In this document: piece by piece, positions 53,092-62,884 of the stretch
How the letters are laid out: each line of letters starts with the position of its first letter
Position numbering within the stretch: the first letter of the stretch is position 1
Assembly (NCBI RefSeq): GCF_011761945.1
Contig: NZ_JAASQV010000002.1
Span: 186,001-250,000, forward strand
Source: Sphingomonas leidyi
GTDB taxonomy: Bacteria; Pseudomonadota; Alphaproteobacteria; Sphingomonadales; Sphingomonadaceae
Length of the DNA stretch: 64,000 bases
Direction: 5' to 3'
Notes under the pieces: generated by a model
The model's database searches: none
Seen by the model: the letters and a program-made list of their open reading frames with translations, nothing else
What the model was told of the DNA's origin: nothing
Program-made: the position numbers and the translations under genes

Positions 53092-53139
53092 ACACCGCGT
53101 CGCGAGGTGCGTTCGAACGACGATGGCTGGGGGAATGAG

Positions 53140-53715
53140 ATGAAGCGGATCGCGCTGTTCGTTCTTGGCCTCGGCGTCGCCCTGCCCGCCGCCGCGCAGG
53201 AGGCAACGCCCACCGCACCGGCCGAGCCGGTGCCGCTGTTCCAGGCTGCCTGCGTCAGCGGCGCGGTGCGGCTCAACAAGAGCGTCGCCGAGGCGATGAC
53301 CTTCGCGACGCTCCCCGCCGCCGCCCAGCGCGCGCTCGGCGCGAGCACCGTCGCGACGCGCGGCGAGGCCGAGAAGCTGCCCGTCCCCGTCGCCGGCCAG
53401 GTGGGCAACCCCATCTATCGCATCGCCGGCGGCCAGCTCTATCTTATGCCGCCCACCGCCCAGCCCAGCGGCACGCCGATCGGCGACAGCTGCATCGTGC
53501 TGTGGCACGCGCTGTCCGACGAGGATTATTTCGCGGCGCGCAAGCTCGTCCTGCCGAACGAGGAAGCCGTGCCGCTGACCGCGCGCCCGACCGCGAGTGC
53601 GCTCGGCGCCTCGGTCGCCACCGCCCCGCACGACAGCGTTCGCCTGACCGCCGCCGCCTTTGGCGGCTGGGTCGTGCTGCGCTCCTCCCCGCTCGACGCC
53701 AAGACGGGGCAGTGA
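53140..53715 (+). CDS. Secreted hypothetical protein
   Basis: 191 residues. Signal peptide MKRIALFVLGLGVALPAAAQ. The mature protein has two Cys (AACVSGAVRLNKSVAEAM and GDSCIVLWHALSDEDYF) that probably form a disulfide, and no recognised catalytic motif. Start ATG at 53140 after GGGGAATG. It occupies the place between mdh and sucD where many alphaproteobacteria carry sucC. Function unknown; not obviously related to the TCA cycle. Confidence 0.72.
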   Translation: MKRIALFVLGLGVALPAAAQEATPTAPAEPVPLFQAACVSGAVRLNKSVAEAMTFATLPAAAQRALGASTVATRGEAEKLPVPVAGQVGNPIYRIAGGQLYLMPPTAQPSGTPIGDSCIVLWHALSDEDYFAARKLVLPNEEAVPLTARPTASALGASVATAPHDSVRLTAAAFGGWVVLRSSPLDAKTGQ

Positions 53716-53820
53716 GCGCATGAGCCCGGGGCCCCGCATCCATTTCACTGCCCCCACCACGCGCGGCGGACCGCAGCCGGTCCGCCTGTCGGTACAGATT
53801 CTAGAGAAGGACAGTAATCG

Positions 53821-54705
53821 GTGAGCATCCTCATCAACAAGAATACCAAGGTCATCACCCAGGGGATGACGGGTGAGACCGGCACCTTCCATACCCAGCA
53901 GGCGCTCGCCTATGGGACGCAGATGGTCGGCGGCGTGACTCCCGGCAAGGGCGGCACCGAGCATATCGGCCTGCCCGTGTTCGACACCGTCGCCGAAGCC
54001 GTCACCAAGACCGGCGCCGACGCCTCGGTCATCTATGTGCCGCCGCCCTTCGCCGCCGACTCGATCCTGGAAGCGATCGACGCCGAGGTTCCCCTGATCG
54101 TCTGCATCACCGAGGGCATTCCGGTGCTCGACATGGTCAAGGTGAAGCGCGCCCTGTCCGGCTCCAGGTCGCGCCTGATCGGCCCGAACTGCCCCGGCCT
54201 GCTCACGCCGGGCGAGTGCAAGATCGGCATCATGCCGGGCTCGATCTTCTCGAAGGGCTCGGTGGGCGTCGTCTCGCGCTCGGGCACGCTCACCTATGAG
54301 GCGGTGTTCCAGACCACCAATGCCGGCCTGGGCCAGACCACCGCGGTCGGCATCGGCGGCGACCCCGTCAACGGCACCAACTTCATCGACGTGCTCGAGC
54401 TGTTCCTGGCGGACGACGAGACCAAGTCGATGATCATGATCGGCGAGATCGGCGGCTCGGCCGAAGAGGAAGCCGCCCAGTTCCTGATCGACGAGGCCAA
54501 GCGCGGCCGCAAGAAGCCGATGGCCGGCTTCATCGCGGGCCGCACGGCGCCTCCGGGCCGCCGCATGGGCCATGCCGGCGCCATCGTCTCGGGCGGCCAG
54601 GGCGGTGCCGAGGAAAAGATCGCGAAGATGGAAGAAGCGGGCATCCGCGTCGCGGCCAGCCCGTCCGAGCTGGGTTCGACGCTTGTGGAAGTGCTCAAGG
54701 GTTAA
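53821..54705 (+). CDS. sucD: Succinyl-CoA synthetase alpha subunit
   Basis: 294 residues, normal length, GTG start with AAGGA 9 bases upstream. It is the CoA-binding and phosphohistidine subunit: [72 protein letters not shown] and [13 protein letters not shown] with the phosphorylated His (H251). It needs SucC, whose gene is not in the window. It heads a TCA run with sucA, sucB and lpd. Confidence 0.96.
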   Translation: MSILINKNTKVITQGMTGETGTFHTQQALAYGTQMVGGVTPGKGGTEHIGLPVFDTVAEAVTKTGADASVIYVPPPFAADSILEAIDAEVPLIVCITEGIPVLDMVKVKRALSGSRSRLIGPNCPGLLTPGECKIGIMPGSIFSKGSVGVVSRSGTLTYEAVFQTTNAGLGQTTAVGIGGDPVNGTNFIDVLELFLADDETKSMIMIGEIGGSAEEEAAQFLIDEAKRGRKKPMAGFIAGRTAPPGRRMGHAGAIVSGGQGGAEEKIAKMEEAGIRVAASPSELGSTLVEVLKG

Positions 54706-54706
54706 C

Positions 54707-54729
54707 CCTTCTCTCCCTGGGAGAGAAGG
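54707..54729. repeat. Dispersed palindrome, copy 2
   Basis: CCTTCTCTCCC / GGGAGAGAAGG, 11-base arms around one base, starting two bases after the sucD stop. It may act as a transcript-end or mRNA-stabilising hairpin. Confidence 0.7.
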
Positions 54730-54769
54730 CATGGAGGCCTGGCGGCTCGCTGCCCGGCCGGAGTTGGAT

Positions 54770-54853
54770 GAGGGGGATCTCAGTTCCCATATCCCCCTCG
54801 ACCTCCCACTCGGCCTTGCCGAGCGGGCCCCTCCCTCTCCCCAGGGGAGAGGG
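54770..54853. repeat. Palindrome mosaic between sucD and sucA
   Basis: Three further inverted repeats in a row: GAGGGGGAT/ATCCCCCTC (54770-54799), CTCGGC/GCCGAG (54809-54823) and CCCTCTCCCC/GGGGAGAGGG (54833-54853). Together with copy 2 they fill nearly all of the 166-base gap. A mosaic of dispersed repeat units is more likely than four independent terminators. Confidence 0.65.
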
Positions 54854-54871
54854 AATGAAGGAAGCGCTATT

Positions 54872-57808
54872 ATGGGCTATGAAGGCCTGGATTTCGAGCA
54901 AGTCGCCGGCGGGGTGAGCCCCGCCTTCGTCGAGACGCTGTACCGCCGCTACAAGGCGGACCCCACCGGCATCGAGCCGCAGTGGCAGCAGTTCTTCGAA
55001 GGCCTCGAAAGCACGGCCTCGGGCCCGAGCTGGGCCAATCCGCGCTGGCCGCTCGACGAGACGGATGCCCTCACCGCCGGGCTCGACCCGACCCAGATGG
55101 AACCGGCGCCCAAGCCCGCCAAGGGCGGGGCCGCGCCTGCCGCCAAGCCCGCCGGGCCGGCTGCGTCGGAAGCCGACATCGCCCGGGCCGCCGGGGATTC
55201 GATCCGCGCGATGCTGCTGATCCGCACCTATCGGGTGCGCGGCCACCTCGCCGCCACGCTCGATCCGCTCGGCCTCGCCCGCCAGGACGTGCCGGCCGAC
55301 CTGACGCCCGAATATCACGGCTTCACCGGCGCCGACCTCGATCGCCCGATCTATCTCGGCGGCGCGCTGGGCCTGGAAAAGGCCACCGTTCGCGAGATCG
55401 TCGACATCCTGCGCGCCAATTATTGCGGCAATGTCGGCCTCGAATACATGCACATCGCCGATGTCGAGGAGCGCCGCTTCCTCCAGGACCGGATGGAAGG
55501 CAAGGACAAGGCCATCCAGTTCACCCCGGACGGCAAGAAGGCGATCCTCTCCAAGGTCATCGAGGCCGAGGAGTGGGAGAAGTTCTGCGGCAAGAAATAT
55601 GTCGGCACCAAGCGCTTCGGCCTCGACGGCGGCGAAGCGATGATCCCGGCGATGGAAGCCATCATCAAATATGGCGGCCAACTCGGCGTGCGCGAGATCG
55701 TCTACGGCATGGCACATCGCGGCCGGCTGAACATGCTCGCCAACGTGATGTCGAAGCCCTATCGCGCGATCTTCCATGAATTCTCGGGCGGCTCGTCCAA
55801 CCCGGATGACGTCGGCGGCTCGGGCGACGTGAAATACCATCTCGGCACCAGCACCGACCGCGAGTTCGACGGGATCAGCGTCCATATGTCGCTGGTCGCC
55901 AATCCCTCGCACCTCGAGGCCGCCGATCCGGTGGTGCTCGGAAAGACGCGCGCGATCCAGACGATCGCCGGTGACCTGCAGGAGCATACCGGCTCGCTGC
56001 CCGTGCTGCTGCACGGCGACGCGGCCTTTGCCGGCCAGGGCATCGTGTGGGAGTGCCTCGGCTTCTCGGGCATTCGCGGCTACAATACCGGCGGCTGCCT
56101 GCACTTCGTCATCAACAACCAGATCGGCTTCACGACGAGCCCGCAATTCGCGCGCTCCTCGCCCTATCCGTCGGACGTCGCCAAGGGCGTCCAGGCGCCG
56201 ATCTTCCACGTCAACGGCGACGATCCCGAAGCGGTCACCTTCGCCTGCAAGATGGCGATCGAGTTCCGCCAGACCTTCAAGCGCGACGTCGTGATCGACA
56301 TGTGGTGCTATCGCCGCTTCGGCCATAACGAGGGCGACGAGCCCTCGTTCACTCAGCCGCTGATGTACAAGGCGATCCGCCAGCATCCGTCGGTGAGCGT
56401 GGTCTATGCACGCAAGCTGATCGGCGAAGGCGTGATCGACCAGGGCTTTGTCGACGAGCGCACCCGGCAGTTCAACCTGCTGCTCGAGGGCGAGTTCGAA
56501 GCGGGCAAGTCGTATCTTCCCAACAAGGCGGACTGGTTCGGCGGCCGTTGGTCGGGCCTGTCGGCGCCTGTCGATACCGAGAATGCGCGGCGTTCGGTCG
56601 ACACCGGCATCGAGAAGAAGCTGTTCGACAGCCTCGGCCGCACGCTGACCGAGGTTCCCGCCGATCTCGAGATCCACAAGACGCTGGGCCGCGTACTCGA
56701 CGCCAAGCGCGCGATGTTCCAGACCGGCGAGAATTTCGACTGGGCGACGGGCGAGGCGCTGGCCTTTGGCGCGCTGCTGTCGGAGGGCTATGGCGTGCGC
56801 CTGTCCGGCCAGGATTCGGGCCGCGGCACCTTCTCGCAGCGCCACGCCGTCTGGGTCGACCAGCGCGACGAGCATCGCTACATCCCGCTCAGCACCATTC
56901 CGCACGGCACGTTCGAAGTGCTGGATTCGCCGCTCAGCGAATATGGCGTGCTCGGCTTCGAATATGGCTATGCGCTGGCCGATCCGAAGACGCTGGTGCT
57001 GTGGGAAGCGCAGTTCGGCGACTTCGCCAACGGCGCGCAGATCATGATCGACCAGTTCATCGCCGCGGGCGAAGCCAAGTGGCTGCGCGCCAACGGCCTG
57101 GTGATGCTGCTGCCGCACGGATATGAGGGCCAGGGCCCCGAGCACAGCTCGGCGCGCCCGGAGCGCTATCTCCAGCTCTGCGCGGAAGACAATATGCAGG
57201 TCGTCAACATCACGACGCCGGCCAACTATTTCCACCTGCTGCGCCGCCAGATGCACCGCAACTTCCGCAAGCCGCTGGTGCAGATGACGCCCAAGTCGCT
57301 GCTGCGCCACAAGATGGCAGTGTCGAAGGCCGAGGATTTCCTGGGCGACAGCCATTTCATGCGCATCCTGTCGGACCCCAATGCGCCGGCGGATACCGAT
57401 GTGAAGCGCCTGGTGCTCTGCTCGGGCAAGGTCGCCTACGACCTGATCGAGGCGCGCAACGCGGCGGGCGACGGGAACACCGCGATCGTCCGTATCGAGC
57501 AGCTCTATCCCTTCCCGGGCGAGGCGCTGGCCAAGCGCCTGGCGCGCATGCCCAATGTCGAGGAAGTGATCTGGGCGCAGGAAGAGCCGAAGAACAACGG
57601 CTATTGGACCTTTGTCGAGCCCTTCATCGAAGCCAGCCTGGCCGAGGCGAAGTGCAAGGTACGGCGTCCGCGCTATGCCGGCCGCGCGCCGGCCGCGGCG
57701 GTCGCCACCGGCCTGATGAAGCGCCACCAGGCCGAGCAGGGCGCGCTGATCGCCGATGCCCTTGGCCACAATGTCCGCGACGAGATCCGTCGCACCCGCA
57801 ACAACTGA
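54872..57808 (+). CDS. sucA: 2-oxoglutarate dehydrogenase E1 component
   Basis: 978-residue thiamine-diphosphate enzyme, E1 of the 2-oxoglutarate dehydrogenase complex. N-terminal [24 protein letters not shown] and a Pro/Ala linker, then [31 protein letters not shown] and [18 protein letters not shown]. The ThDP pocket [20 protein letters not shown] is followed by the E-N region of [22 protein letters not shown] and [28 protein letters not shown] precedes the ATG. Followed by sucB after 28 bases. Confidence 0.97.
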   Translation: MGYEGLDFEQVAGGVSPAFVETLYRRYKADPTGIEPQWQQFFEGLESTASGPSWANPRWPLDETDALTAGLDPTQMEPAPKPAKGGAAPAAKPAGPAASEADIARAAGDSIRAMLLIRTYRVRGHLAATLDPLGLARQDVPADLTPEYHGFTGADLDRPIYLGGALGLEKATVREIVDILRANYCGNVGLEYMHIADVEERRFLQDRMEGKDKAIQFTPDGKKAILSKVIEAEEWEKFCGKKYVGTKRFGLDGGEAMIPAMEAIIKYGGQLGVREIVYGMAHRGRLNMLANVMSKPYRAIFHEFSGGSSNPDDVGGSGDVKYHLGTSTDREFDGISVHMSLVANPSHLEAADPVVLGKTRAIQTIAGDLQEHTGSLPVLLHGDAAFAGQGIVWECLGFSGIRGYNTGGCLHFVINNQIGFTTSPQFARSSPYPSDVAKGVQAPIFHVNGDDPEAVTFACKMAIEFRQTFKRDVVIDMWCYRRFGHNEGDEPSFTQPLMYKAIRQHPSVSVVYARKLIGEGVIDQGFVDERTRQFNLLLEGEFEAGKSYLPNKADWFGGRWSGLSAPVDTENARRSVDTGIEKKLFDSLGRTLTEVPADLEIHKTLGRVLDAKRAMFQTGENFDWATGEALAFGALLSEGYGVRLSGQDSGRGTFSQRHAVWVDQRDEHRYIPLSTIPHGTFEVLDSPLSEYGVLGFEYGYALADPKTLVLWEAQFGDFANGAQIMIDQFIAAGEAKWLRANGLVMLLPHGYEGQGPEHSSARPERYLQLCAEDNMQVVNITTPANYFHLLRRQMHRNFRKPLVQMTPKSLLRHKMAVSKAEDFLGDSHFMRILSDPNAPADTDVKRLVLCSGKVAYDLIEARNAAGDGNTAIVRIEQLYPFPGEALAKRLARMPNVEEVIWAQEEPKNNGYWTFVEPFIEASLAEAKCKVRRPRYAGRAPAAAVATGLMKRHQAEQGALIADALGHNVRDEIRRTRNN

Positions 57809-57836
57809 GACCGTCCCCAGGGAACGAGGAAAGACA

Positions 57837-59045
57837 ATGGCAGACGTTAAAGTCCCGACACTGGGTGAATCGATCACCGAAGCCACGCTTGGCGAATGGC
57901 TGAAGAATCCGGGCGATCCCGTGCAGCTCGACGAGCCGATCGCGAGCCTGGAGACCGACAAGGTCTCGGTGGAAGTGGGCAGCCCGGTCGCCGGCGTGAT
58001 GGGCGAGCAGCTCGTCAAGGTGGGCGACACGGTCGAGGTCGGCGCGGTGATCGCCCTGGTGAGCGAAGGCGGCGCCGGCGCCGGCGCCGCGCCGAGCCCG
58101 GCTCCCGCCGCGGCACCGGCCCCGACGCCCGCTCCGGCCGCCGCGCCCGCGACCGAGGCCGCCGCGCTCTCGCCCTCGGTGCGCCGCGCGGTGCTCGAGA
58201 CCGGCGTCGATCCGTCGACCGTGCAGGGCACCGGCAAGGACGGCCGCCTGACCAAGGACGACGTGATCGCCGCGGCCAGCAACAAGCCGGCCCCTGCCGC
58301 CGCTCCGGCGCCCGCCGCCGTGCCGGCCGCCTCCTCGGCCAATGGCCGCAAGGAAGAGCGCGTCAAGATGACGCGCCTGCGCCAGACCGTCGCCAAGCGC
58401 CTGAAGGAGGCGCAGAACACCGCCGCGATGCTGACCACGTTCAACGACGTGGACATGACCGCGGTGATCGAGGCGCGCGCCAAGTACAAGGATCTGTTCG
58501 AGAAGAAGCACGGCGTCCGCCTGGGCTTCATGGGCTTCTTCGTGAAGGCCGCCTGCATGGCGCTCAAGGACATCCCGGGCGTCAACGGCTCGATCGAGGG
58601 CGACGAGATCGTCTATCACGATTATTGCGACATCTCGGTTGCCGTCTCGGCCCCGCAGGGCCTGGTGGTGCCGGTGATCCGCGACGCGGAGACGCTGAGC
58701 GTCGCCGGCATCGAGCGGACGATCGGCGACTTCGGCAAGCGCGCCAAGGACGGCACGCTGAAGATGGAAGAAATGAAGGGCGGCACCTTCACCATCTCGA
58801 ACGGCGGCGTGTTCGGTTCGCTGATGTCGACCCCGATCATCAATCCGCCCCAGTCGGCCGTGCTCGGCCTGCACCGCATCGAGGACCGCCCGGTGGTCCG
58901 CGACGGCCAGATCGTGATCCGCCCGATGATGTATCTCGCGCTCAGCTACGACCATCGCCTGGTCGACGGCCGCGAGGCAGTGACCTTCCTCGTCGCGCTG
59001 AAGAACGCGATCGAGGATCCGACCCGACTGCTGATCGACCTGTAA
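57837..59045 (+). CDS. sucB: Dihydrolipoyl succinyltransferase (E2 of 2-oxoglutarate dehydrogenase)
   Basis: 402 residues. One lipoyl domain with lipoyl-Lys at K42 ([12 protein letters not shown]), a long Ala/Pro linker, a peripheral-subunit-binding domain ([34 protein letters not shown]) and a catalytic domain ending in [16 protein letters not shown] with active-site H373 and D377. Forms the core of the complex and transfers succinyl to CoA. Spacing of 28 bases from sucA and AGGAA Shine-Dalgarno. Confidence 0.97.
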   Translation: MADVKVPTLGESITEATLGEWLKNPGDPVQLDEPIASLETDKVSVEVGSPVAGVMGEQLVKVGDTVEVGAVIALVSEGGAGAGAAPSPAPAAAPAPTPAPAAAPATEAAALSPSVRRAVLETGVDPSTVQGTGKDGRLTKDDVIAAASNKPAPAAAPAPAAVPAASSANGRKEERVKMTRLRQTVAKRLKEAQNTAAMLTTFNDVDMTAVIEARAKYKDLFEKKHGVRLGFMGFFVKAACMALKDIPGVNGSIEGDEIVYHDYCDISVAVSAPQGLVVPVIRDAETLSVAGIERTIGDFGKRAKDGTLKMEEMKGGTFTISNGGVFGSLMSTPIINPPQSAVLGLHRIEDRPVVRDGQIVIRPMMYLALSYDHRLVDGREAVTFLVALKNAIEDPTRLLIDL

Positions 59046-59243
59046 GGCGGTCGCAAAACTGACTTGCTCCGCCACTAACCCTCATGGGTTGCAGGCGGGG
59101 CGGGTCATCCTATGTGGTTGTGGAAGCGCAAGCGGAGGCAGGAAGAAGCAGCCTCCCCGATGATCGAGCCGGCCCCGGCGCCCGCGGAAACTCCTCCGCC
59201 CTCGCCGCCGCCAGCTCCCGTCGCAGAGACGAAAGAGAAGCAA

Positions 59244-60638
59244 ATGGCCGATTATGATTTCGACGTGCTGGTGATCGGTTCGGGCCCCGGCGGCTATGTC
59301 GCGGCGATCCGCGCGGCGCAGCTGGGCCTCAAGACCGCATGCGCCGAGAGCCGTGCGACGCTGGGCGGCACTTGCCTCAACGTCGGCTGCATCCCCTCCA
59401 AGGCGCTGCTCCACGCCTCCGAGCTCTATGAGGAAGCCGCCAGCGGCAAGCTCGCCAAGCTCGGCATCAAGACCCCGACGGTCGAGCTCGACCTCGACGC
59501 GATGCACGCCCAGCGTATCGACGCGGTGAAGGGCCTGACCGGCGGCATCGAGTTCCTGTTCAAGAAGAACAAGGTCGAATGGCTGAAGGGCCATGCCAGC
59601 TTCACCGGCAAGGACAGCGTCAAGGTCGGCGACGGTGAGGTGCGGGCGAAGAACATCGTCATCGCCACCGGCTCCTCGGTCACTCCGCTGCCGGGCGTCG
59701 AGATCGACCAGAAGGTCGTGGTCGACAGCACCGGCGCGCTCGAACTGGCCAAGGTCCCGCAGCATCTCGTCGTCATCGGCGGCGGCGTGATCGGCCTGGA
59801 GCTCGGCTCGGTGTGGCGCCGCGTCGGCGCCAAGGTCACCGTGGTCGAGTTCCTCGACCAGCTGCTGCCGGGCATGGACGGCGAAGTCCGCAAGGAAGCG
59901 GGCAAGCTGTTCAAGAAGCAGGGCATGGAGCTCAAGCTCTCCACCAAGGTGACCGGCGTCGCCGTCAACGGCGGCAAGGCCACGCTCACCCTGGAGCCCT
60001 CGGCCGGCGGCGCTGCGGAAACGCTCGAGGCGGACGCGGTGCTGGTCTCGATCGGCCGCCGTCCCAACACCTCGGGCCTGGGCCTGGAGGCCGCCGGCCT
60101 CTCGACCAACCAGCGCGGCCAGATCGAGATCGACCACGACTTCCGCACTTCGGTCCCCGGCATCTGGGCGATCGGCGACGTCGTTCCCGGCCCGATGCTC
60201 GCGCATAAGGCCGAGGACGAAGGCATTGCGGTGGCCGAGAACATCGCCGGCCTGACCGGCATCGTGAACCATGACGTGATCCCCTCGGTCGTCTACACTT
60301 GGCCCGAGATCGCCGGCGTCGGCCTGACCGAGGAACAGGCCAAGGAGCGCGGCGAAGTGAAGGTCGGCAAGTTCCCGATGATCGCGAACTCGCGCGCCAA
60401 GACCAACCACGAGCCGGACGGCTGGGTGAAGGTGATCGCCGACGCCAAGTCGGACCGCGTGCTCGGCGTGTGGATGATCGCCTCGGTCGCCGGCACGATG
60501 ATCGCCCAGGCCGCCCAGGCGATGGAGTTCGGCGCGACCAGCGAGGACATCGCCTATACCTGCCACGCGCACCCGACCCATTCGGAAGCGTTCAAGGAAG
60601 CCGCCATGGCGGTCCAGGGCAAGCCGATCCACATCTGA
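59244..60638 (+). CDS. lpd: Dihydrolipoyl dehydrogenase
   Basis: 464 residues from the ATG at 59244, the usual length. FAD motif VLVIGSGPGGYVAAIRAAQLG, redox-active pair GGTCLNVGCIPSK (C44, C49), NAD motif VVIGGGVIGLELGSVWRRVGAKVTVVE, and C-terminal His-Glu in CHAHPTHSEAF. It reoxidises E2 lipoyl groups with NAD. In the same frame an upstream ATG at 59112 would add 44 residues (MWLWKRKRRQEEAA, then a Pro/Ala-rich tail ending AETKEKQ). The AGAGAAG before 59244 favours the standard start, but the extension is open and coding-like. Confidence 0.95.
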   Translation: MADYDFDVLVIGSGPGGYVAAIRAAQLGLKTACAESRATLGGTCLNVGCIPSKALLHASELYEEAASGKLAKLGIKTPTVELDLDAMHAQRIDAVKGLTGGIEFLFKKNKVEWLKGHASFTGKDSVKVGDGEVRAKNIVIATGSSVTPLPGVEIDQKVVVDSTGALELAKVPQHLVVIGGGVIGLELGSVWRRVGAKVTVVEFLDQLLPGMDGEVRKEAGKLFKKQGMELKLSTKVTGVAVNGGKATLTLEPSAGGAAETLEADAVLVSIGRRPNTSGLGLEAAGLSTNQRGQIEIDHDFRTSVPGIWAIGDVVPGPMLAHKAEDEGIAVAENIAGLTGIVNHDVIPSVVYTWPEIAGVGLTEEQAKERGEVKVGKFPMIANSRAKTNHEPDGWVKVIADAKSDRVLGVWMIASVAGTMIAQAAQAMEFGATSEDIAYTCHAHPTHSEAFKEAAMAVQGKPIHI

Positions 60639-60645
60639 CCATCGC

Positions 60646-60670
60646 CTCCCTCTCCCGATGGGGGAGGGAG
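60646..60670. repeat. Dispersed palindrome, copy 4
   Basis: CTCCCTCTCCC / GGGGGAGGGAG with a GAT loop (one G-T pair), 8 bases after the lpd stop. Same core as the copies at 5215, 54707 and 54833. It probably marks the 3' end of the suc-lpd transcript. Confidence 0.65.
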
Positions 60671-60689
60671 TTGAAGGCGCTTCCATTGC

Positions 60690-60707
60690 GTGTTAGTGAA
60701 CTAACAC
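60690..60707. promoter_or_regulatory. 18-bp perfect palindrome, TetR-type operator candidate
   Basis: GTGTTAGTGAACTAACAC reads identically on both strands. The TTAGTnnACTAA core is of the kind bound by TetR-family repressors. It ends 5 bases before the GGGAGGA of the serine hydrolase gene, so a bound repressor would block transcription or initiation. No tetR gene is in the window. Confidence 0.6.
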
Positions 60708-60725
60708 ACTTTGGGAGGAACCTTC

Positions 60726-62054
60726 ATGCGCCATTTCGTCCTCGGCTTCGCGCTCGTCTGCGCCGCGCCTGCCTTTGCCCAGGACGTGGCGCGGATGGAC
60801 AAGGTCGCCGCCGCCGAGGCGGATAGCGGTGCCTTCATGGGCGCGGTGCTCGTCGCGCAGGACGGCAGAATCCTGTTCGACAAGGGCTATGGCTCGGCCA
60901 ATCTCGAATGGAAGATCCCGAACGACGGCGAGACCAAATTCCGCCTCGGCTCGATCACCAAGCAATTCACCGCCGCTTCGATCCTGCTGCTCCAGGAGCG
61001 CGGCAAGCTGCGCCTCGATGCGCCGGTGAAGACCTATCTGCCCGATGCCCCCGCGGCCTGGGACAAGGTGACTGTCTTCCACCTGCTCACCCATAGCGCC
61101 GGCATCCCCAACTTCACGTCGTTCGACGAATATTCGGCATCGAGGACACAGGCGACCACGCTCGATGCGCTGATCGCCCGTTTCCGCGGCAAGCCGCTCG
61201 ATTTCGCGCCGGGCGAGCGGCACAGCTATTCCAATTCGGGCTATGTCCTGCTCACCGCGATCATCGAGAAGGCGAGCGGCCAGCCCTATGCCGCCCTCGT
61301 TGCCGAGAACCTGTTCAAGCCGCTCGGCATGGCCGATAGCGGCTATGACAGCCATGCGCAGGTGATCCCGCACCGCGCGTCCGGCTACAGCCCGCGCGCC
61401 GGGCTGGTGGTCAATGCCGACTATATCGACATGTCGATTCCGCAGGGCGCGGGCGCGCTCTATTCGACCACGCACGACCTGCTGAAATGGGAAACGGGGC
61501 TGTGGGGCGGCAAGCTGCTCAAGCCCGAATCGCTCGCGGCGATGCGGACGCCCTACAAGGACAATTACGCGCTCGGCATCGTCGCCGTCGCTAGGGACGG
61601 CAGCACCACCTTGTCGCATGGCGGCGGCATCGAGGGGTTCAACACCTGGCTCGGCTATGATCCGGACCGCAGGATCACGGTGGTGGTGCTCGCCAATCTC
61701 AACGGCAACAGCGCGGACAAGCTCGGCGCCACGATGATGACGCTGGCGCGCGGCGGCACGATCACGCTGCCGAGCGAGCGCAAGGCGGTGAAGCTCGAGC
61801 CGGCCCTGCTCAAGGCCTATGAAGGCACCTATGAAGCGAACCCCAATTTCAGCTTCACCCTCCGCGCCGAGGGCGACCGCCTGATCGCCCAGGCGACCCG
61901 CCAGCCGCCGCTCGACCTGCTTCCCGAAGCGAAGGACCGCTTCTTCTTCCGCGCGGTGGACGCGCAGATGGACTTCACCCGCGATGCGTCGGGCAAGATC
62001 GTCGGCGCGGTGATGCACCAGAATGGGCGCGACCAGAAGGCCGTGCGGAAATAG
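60726..62054 (+). CDS. Class C beta-lactamase-fold serine hydrolase (esterase/DD-peptidase-like)
   Basis: 442 residues. Signal peptide MRHFVLGFALVCAAPAFAQ. Active-site SITK (S76-x-x-K79), YSN (Y168-S-N170) and SHGGGIEGF in place of KTG give the penicillin-binding, class C arrangement. A C-terminal domain (about 340-442, LKAYEGTYEANPNFSFTLRAEGDRLIAQ) is the DUF3471-type lipocalin-like tail. It is probably periplasmic; substrate could be an ester or D-amino peptide. Strong Shine-Dalgarno, preceded by the 18-bp palindrome. Confidence 0.9.
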   Translation: MRHFVLGFALVCAAPAFAQDVARMDKVAAAEADSGAFMGAVLVAQDGRILFDKGYGSANLEWKIPNDGETKFRLGSITKQFTAASILLLQERGKLRLDAPVKTYLPDAPAAWDKVTVFHLLTHSAGIPNFTSFDEYSASRTQATTLDALIARFRGKPLDFAPGERHSYSNSGYVLLTAIIEKASGQPYAALVAENLFKPLGMADSGYDSHAQVIPHRASGYSPRAGLVVNADYIDMSIPQGAGALYSTTHDLLKWETGLWGGKLLKPESLAAMRTPYKDNYALGIVAVARDGSTTLSHGGGIEGFNTWLGYDPDRRITVVVLANLNGNSADKLGATMMTLARGGTITLPSERKAVKLEPALLKAYEGTYEANPNFSFTLRAEGDRLIAQATRQPPLDLLPEAKDRFFFRAVDAQMDFTRDASGKIVGAVMHQNGRDQKAVRK

Positions 62055-62155
62055 GGCTCCGGCCCGCCATCGTCGCGCCCGCGTCTCGAGCAGCGCCCCT
62101 CAGCCTGCCGAGTCGACGTGAAGACGGACATGCCAGGCCGGGCAGCGCCCCTCTA

Positions 62156-62833
62156 TCAGCGAACCGCCCAGGGGCCGGCCAGCTTCGGCCGGATCCGCAT
62201 CAGCGCGAAGGCGAGCACCGCGCTGGCGATCGGCGCCAGCCACAACGCCGTCCAGCCCCAGCGAAGATGGCTCGCCGCCCCCATCACCGCACCGGCGACG
62301 AAGCCGAGCCACAGGAACAGATAGCGCGTCCAGGCCCAGCGATCGGGATCGCCCATCAATGCGCCGGCCAGCTTCTGCCCCATCTTGACCAGCGATCCGG
62401 TCATATAGGTGACGCCGATCGTCGCTTCGCCCTCGCGGTGGAGGATGCCGTTCTCGCAGCCCATCGCCATGGCGAGGAAGATCAGCACGATCGGCCCCGG
62501 TGCCAGGCTGGCGAGCGTTGCCGCGGCGACGAGCAGCGCCGTCACCACCAGCATCAGGCTTTCGCGGAACCGCGCCTGGCGCCAGCGCGTCACCACACTG
62601 GCGAGGATCACGCCGCTGACGAAGCTCATCACCAGGCCGCCGGCCACCGCCGCGTCGCCGGGCAGGTTGCCGCCCAGGCCCACGCCCAGCCGCGTGCTGT
62701 TGCCGCTCATGAACGAGGCGAAGAAGCCGCCCAGGCTGGTGAAGGCCAGGGCATCGACGAAGCCGGCAAGCGCGGCGAGGCAGATGGCGATGACGACAAG
62801 CGGAGACTCGGTACGCTGCATGGCCGCAGTCAT
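62156..62833 (-). CDS. DUF1275 (YoaK-like) membrane protein
   Basis: 225 residues, six TMs. LAALAGFVDALAFTSLGGFFASFMSGNSTRLGVGLGG is the DUF1275 signature. LIFLAMAMGCENGILHREGEATIGVTYMTGSLVKMGQKLA and LWLGFVAGAVMGA follow. The family is an uncharacterised membrane group. Start ATG at 62833 with weak GGGG; an ATG at 62821 is a shorter alternative. Divergent from a YicG-like gene with 51 bases between starts. Confidence 0.9.
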   Translation of the reverse strand: MTAAMQRTESPLVVIAICLAALAGFVDALAFTSLGGFFASFMSGNSTRLGVGLGGNLPGDAAVAGGLVMSFVSGVILASVVTRWRQARFRESLMLVVTALLVAAATLASLAPGPIVLIFLAMAMGCENGILHREGEATIGVTYMTGSLVKMGQKLAGALMGDPDRWAWTRYLFLWLGFVAGAVMGAASHLRWGWTALWLAPIASAVLAFALMRIRPKLAGPWAVR

Positions 62834-62884
62834 GCCCCGGATGCGCGTTTGACAGCAAGCCGTTGCCGGAGAGAAACAAGACGG

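Noticed and set aside
54695..58585. 1296-codon open frame antisense to sucA and sucB
   Set aside because: Shadow of two unmistakable genes; its composition is typical antisense Arg/Leu/Asp-rich with no recognisable domain.
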